11,939 nucleotides of DNA from Glomus cerebriforme. Taxonomy: Eukaryota > Glomeromycota > Glomeromycetes > Glomerales > Glomeraceae. The translations under genes and the position numbers were made by a program. The stretch is from assembly GCA_003550305.1 (NCBI GenBank), contig QKYT01000080.1, positions 61,098 through 73,036 on the forward strand, read 5' to 3'. The notes under the pieces were generated by a model. That model was given only the letters and a program-made list of their open reading frames with translations. It had not been told where the DNA came from and searched no databases. Positions 8,640-11,939 of this stretch are shown here, in pieces (the stretch's first letter is position 1; each line of letters begins with the position of its first letter).

Positions 8640-9114
8640 GTTTGATAATATTTTTTTAAATAATTCAAAAGTTTATTAGCATAGATAAAAAACCGTGACA
8701 AAATGTTACGATCAGAATTACTACTTTATTGATATTTGATACAGAATACAAATAAATATGATTCGCTACGATATACAGATTTGTTTAATGACGTTTCTAT
8801 ACTAATATCTGCAGACCACACCAGTTTTTCGCTTGCCTGCACTACTTAATACACATTATTCCACTGTTGTCCTAATAATCGATATTCTGGTTAAAGTAAA
8901 ACGGTCGTCAGTTATACGAGATATGAAGTGTCTGAAAATAAATCAACAGTGCACCTTAGTAAAGCCCAATGTTAAGAGTCATATACAGTAATAACGTATG
9001 AGATGCCGTATGACTCAAAATTATATATTACGATATATATATATACACGACGCGTCTGCTTTTTTTTTCAAAGCTTCACTCTCACCTAAGAACTTTACTT
9101 TTCGTAGAAACATA
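8640..9114. promoter_or_regulatory. Divergent intergenic promoter region
   Basis: This 475-base non-coding interval lies between the head-to-head 5' ends of the coiled-coil family copy and the CRN-NYN gene, so it should hold both promoters. It is AT-rich on the left and less so near 8800-9000. The best plus-strand core signal is the TATA run at 9034-9045. A pyrimidine-rich stretch (9056-9110) follows it, up to an ATG with A at -3. No terminator or RNA gene is seen. Confidence 0.4.
9034..9045 (+). promoter_or_regulatory. TATA-like box of the CRN-NYN gene
   Basis: TATATATATATA lies 70-81 bases before the chosen ATG, a usual distance for a fungal TATA element. ACGCGT, the core of the yeast MluI cell-cycle box, follows at 9050-9055. 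TATA-like strings are common in this genome, so this is only a candidate. Confidence 0.3.
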
Positions 9115-10467
9115 ATGTTTTATCTAATTCTCGGTGAAACTCCCGTTAAAAAGAAAGTAGAGCTTCTTGACATTACCAAGTATAGTTTGGTTGGGGATAT
9201 TAGAAAGGCGATCTATCAAAATAGAGTGAACACCACCTTTGCTAGTATTAACGAAAACAATATCTCATTATGGAAAGTTGCTATTCCTATTGATGACAAT
9301 GAAAATAAGCTGAAAATACTTGATGACAATTGTATACTTGACATCGAACAAGATCTTGAAGGTAAAGAGCTGTATCCGGCGGATGGAATTCCAGAAGACT
9401 TCCGTAAACAACAACCACCCGAGATAAAGATCATCCACATAATCGTGCAACCGTCACCTCCATCCGCCACCACTGGTAAGTGTCTCCCAATGCTTTACCT
9501 CTCGAACAAGAAATTCGCGTTATCTCATTTGACTCCCGATTCAACATCATATTAGAGGCTAACTTCGGTTTTCACTTTTTCTATAGCCGGCACTCTTATC
9601 AAGGGACCCGCTGGACTTGTCCACATATTTGTGGATAATTCTAACCTTTACGTTCAGGGAAAAAAAAATGTTGCTAGACTTGAAAATTTGGGTAGAGTTG
9701 ATAAAGAAGGAGTTCTCTCCTTTGATGAATTAAGAATCGACTATGGCAGACTACTGGAAATAATTTTGGATAATCGCAAAGTTGGTGGAACACCATACCT
9801 CGTTGGTTCGCGTCCTCCATCGTATGATTCACTATGGAAGTTTGTAGAAAGAAATGGGTTTGAAGTAAAAGTTTTTGACAGAAATTGCGAAAATCACGAG
9901 AAGGAAGTTGATACAGAAATAACACGTGCTATAACAAAAACCGCTATCACGAATGGTCCCGGCACATTAGTTTTGATATCGGGTGATAAAGATCTACGCC
10001 CTGGAATAAAAGAAGCTCTAGAAAACAATTGGACGGTTGAAATTTGGTTTTGGCCTAAGGGTATACATTCAAATTTAAGTTTTGTACAAAAACAAAAAGC
10101 GTGTAACAGCTGTATTCAAAGTCTAATTTCTACAGGAATAGCAGCAGAACCAATTAAGAATACAAGTTTTAGATTTTTAAAAGATTATTATAAACGCTTC
10201 TCATATGGTTATGGACCCGACCTTACAAATACAATGCAATTTATTGATATTAGTAATGGACATATGTTTGATAATTATGAAGTGATAAATTGGTTTGTTA
10301 AAATCGGTTTATTTTGTTGGTTCAATCGAAAGGACAAAAACTTGCGCCTGTATTTTAAAAGCAACCAGGATTTATCCAAAGCAAAATATTGGATTAATAA
10401 AAATCGCAAGGAGGTGCAATTTCGAAAAATCACAAGGAGATACGATTTTAGGAGAGTAGGAAATTAA
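9115..10467 (+). CDS. Crinkler (CRN) header fused to a NYN-type ribonuclease domain
   Basis: Two exons (9115-9475 and 9587-10467) join in frame to give 413 residues. Residues 1-113 form a CRN header. It has a short hydrophobic start (FYLILGETP), a ubiquitin-like region with VGDIRKAI, SLWKVAIPID (53-55 in the LWKV box), and the closing IHIIVQP at 107-113, equivalent to the HVLVVVP boundary motif. Residues 131-276 match a NYN/PIN-like nuclease: a first strand HIFVDNSNLY (D137, N138, N140), KEVDTEI (D229) and LVLISGDKDLRPGI (D254, D256), the usual acidic metal-binding set. Residues 285-413 are unassigned and end in a basic tract (FRKITRRYDFRR). No classical signal peptide is visible. CRN proteins in oomycetes and fungi are host- or nucleus-directed effector-like proteins, and NYN domains cleave RNA, so an RNA-targeting effector or a self-RNA regulator is inferred. 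The ATG at 9115 is chosen because the header begins there. An in-frame extension to 8998 would put the TATA box in coding sequence. Confidence 0.8.
9476..9586 (+). other. Phase-1 spliceosomal intron at the CRN/NYN junction
   Basis: The donor is GTAAGT at 9476, the acceptor CTATAG at 9581-9586 after a pyrimidine-rich tract, and a branch-point-like GCTAAC lies at 9558-9563, about 24 bases before the acceptor. Removing 111 bases splits codon 121 (Ala, G|CC) and keeps the frame. Reading through instead stops at 9553-9555 after 26 intron-encoded residues. An alternative AG at 9554-9555 would shift the frame. Confidence 0.8.
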
Positions 10468-10753
10468 AACTCACAAAGAGGTGCATTTTACATTTTACTT
10501 ACTTTTAATTATTAATATATTTTTTGCACTAGTGTTTTTTGTTTGATCAATTTCTCTCTACTCTATTCTACATCGTTTTTTATATATGTATATTAGGATC
10601 AAGAATCACATGATCTTTATTAATAGAATTCGTAGAATTTCACGATTTAAGTAGTGATAAATTTTCGAATGCGTATAAATAAAAATATGCTATGTTACAT
10701 GAATTTTTTTTAATTTTTTGATCATGCGCATTGGGAACTGAATAGTAAATGTA
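10468..10753 (+). other. 3' flank of the CRN-NYN gene
   Basis: The stretch is AT-rich and non-coding. The first canonical poly(A)-signal string, AATAAA, is at 10678-10683, about 210 bases after the stop codon, and is a candidate 3' end signal. TTTTGATCATG at 10716-10726 is repeated in inverted form at 10811-10821. Confidence 0.3.
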
Positions 10754-11011
10754 CTATTTTTTACTTTGAGATCGGCCACATTGCTTCATAGTGTAACCGT
10801 GAAGATTCTTCATGATCAAAATGCCTTCCCGCATATATGCTTGAGTCCAGCAAAAAAGAATGTAATCTTTATAAAAGGAATGACATTCACACTGCTTATA
10901 TATTCCCTATACTGCTTTTTTACACCTTCTGCAGTATATATGTAAGCAAATCTTACATTCGTGAAGCCCACTTGTTTTATCAGGCAAAAAAATTCTGTAT
11001 AAGCCACACAC
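10754..11011 (-). pseudogene. Cysteine-rich coding remnant, possible zinc-binding protein
   Basis: A minus-strand frame opens after TGA at 11012-11014 and runs to TAG at 10754-10756, with one internal TAG at 10907-10909. It contains HECKICLHIYCRRCKK, then, after the internal stop, YKQCECHSFYKDYILFCW, and ends near MKQCGRSQSKK. The C-x2-C, C-x2-C and C-x-C-H spacing suggests a treble-clef or RING-like zinc site. An overlapping 63-codon frame without the stop (10816-11007) lacks this pattern. The family is not recognised. The single stop could be TGG or CAG mutated to TAG. Confidence 0.45.
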
Positions 11012-11227
11012 TCACGTGATATAGGCTCACCTCATCTAATAATAATTCTCCCGAAATATTGATTGCTTGAAAAAGTATCTCTGTATCTGTACTTGAATAT
11101 CATTTTATTAGATAATACAATGCTAGTATGATGTAACACACAAAAAATAAATTACAAGTATGATAACATAAATCACGCGCGTAAACAATTGTTTATACCG
11201 ATTACTTTTGCCAAGAAAAAAATTTTA

Positions 11228-11697
11228 TTAATATGCAAAAAAATAAATACAAATGTTTGGAACGTAGCCCAGAATACATGACATTTCTATGCTACAACTG
11301 TGAACTAATATACACAATCATTTTTTATTCTAATCTGTCTTTTTTGCAAGATTACTCAATGACCTATGCTTTTTTATTACCCTCTCTTCACTTCATGAAT
11401 CTGAATCTGCAACAACCATGCAATATGCCTGAGAACTTTTCTAACCATATTTTTCATATTTTCATCCTTATATATAATGACCACTGTCTCCGATAGTTTG
11501 AATCTTAGCCTGTTTTGATTATATTTGAGTAAACATTCCATAAAATACCACTTTTTTACATTTGTGATAATTCTGAATACCTTACCCATGAACATACTAT
11601 CTTCCTCCATCTCGCTCACCTTATGTTTATGGTTAATAAAGTAGACTCAAGCAGCATAGCGGGCTTTCTATATTATCACATGAAATTTGCCGATCAT
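11228..11697 (-). pseudogene. Decayed coding fragment, unknown helical protein
   Basis: A frame from ATG at 11697 (MIGKFHVII) passes two early stops and is then open from about 11643 to 11377. It includes SEMEEDSMFMGKVFRIITNV, LRFKLSETVVIIYKDE and VRKVLRHIAWLLQIQIHEVKR. Near 11385 a frameshift leads to RVIKKHRSLSNLAKKTD and two more stops, ending at TAA 11228-11230. The central 80 codons look like real protein of mixed charge and helical character. I do not recognise it. The plus-strand frame at 11233-11496 covering the same bases is hydrophobic and lacks coding character. Confidence 0.45.
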
Positions 11698-11939
11698 TTT
11701 CGATTTTATCACATGATATAAGATACCNTTATGAGACATTATATTGATTCTTTTGAANAATTNTANATANATGTATATTCTCAAATTCTGCAAACATATT
11801 AATTTTATTTTAAACTTTAATCNTACTTATTTTTATTAAAATCCATTTATTATTGATTAACTTTCATATGTAATAACTATTTAATTTAACACAATCTACA
11901 TATTTTTTTTATATAAATGTCTTGGCGAATTAAAATCTT
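11698..11939. other. AT-rich contig end with unresolved bases
   Basis: The stretch contains several N positions (11729-11823) and A/T runs, with no supported gene or signal. The unresolved bases suggest lower-quality sequence here, as at position 29. Confidence 0.6.

Noticed and set aside
8347..8679. 110-codon plus-strand frame rich in Ser, Phe and Cys
   Set aside because: It is the antisense of the coiled-coil N-terminus. Its composition is the usual mirror of a Glu/Lys-rich helix.
8998..9114. In-frame upstream extension of the CRN gene by 39 codons
   Set aside because: The family-like header begins at the ATG at 9115. The extension would translate the TATA-like run and has no header-like sequence.
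9216..9473. 85-codon minus-strand frame inside CRN exon 1
   Set aside because: Antisense reading of a well-supported exon; no start context or homology.
10716..10821. 11-bp inverted repeat TTTTGATCATG / CATGATCAAAA, 84 bases apart
   Set aside because: The match does not extend beyond 11 bases, and the GATC-centred core makes chance similarity likely in AT-rich DNA.
10816..11007. 63-codon minus-strand frame starting at GTG
   Set aside because: The overlapping frame with paired cysteines looks more like protein despite one stop.
11182..11195. 14-bp palindrome TAAACAATTGTTTA next to ACGCGCGT
   Set aside because: Short AT palindromes are frequent here; no gene start or other signal depends on it.
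1..11939. tRNA, rRNA or CRISPR-like features
   Set aside because: I looked for T-loop-like GGTTCGA contexts, long conserved GC-rich stretches and regularly spaced repeats and found none convincing.

Overview
The window is strongly AT-rich eukaryotic DNA. It has a spliceosomal intron, long AT intergenic stretches and many decayed coding remnants. One well-preserved gene carries a Crinkler (CRN) N-terminal header of the kind expanded in arbuscular mycorrhizal fungi. A decayed gene at 7023-8639 resembles, from memory, a repeated predicted-protein family of Rhizophagus irregularis. I infer a Glomeromycotina nuclear genome, most likely Rhizophagus. No search was run.

Layout. Positions 1-310 look like one end of a DNA transposon, with GAACCG-rich palindromes and a possible hAT-type terminus. 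From 312 to about 6890 almost every coding signal is on the minus strand. It consists of gene remnants that keep one reading frame over long distances but are broken by in-frame stops (312-596, 964-1206, 2100-2562, 3915-5723, 5820-6234, 6381-6884). Two intact small open frames sit among them (2652-2924, 3093-3539). At 7023-8639 lies a better-preserved minus-strand gene copy, broken by five frameshifts rather than by stops. It runs from a coiled-coil N-terminus to a CPLC-containing C-terminus.

A 475-base AT-rich interval with a TATA-like box separates this copy, head to head, from the key gene at 9115-10467 (+). That gene has two exons and encodes a 413-residue protein: a CRN ubiquitin-like header joined, exactly at a 111-base phase-1 intron, to a NYN (PIN-like) ribonuclease domain plus an unassigned C-terminal region. 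Beyond it are two more minus-strand remnants, one cysteine-rich (10754-11011) and one helical (11228-11697), then AT-rich sequence with unresolved bases.

No tRNA, rRNA or CRISPR array was seen. The genes do not form a pathway. The picture is one live effector-like gene in a transposon- and pseudogene-rich compartment, the setting in which CRN genes are thought to diversify.
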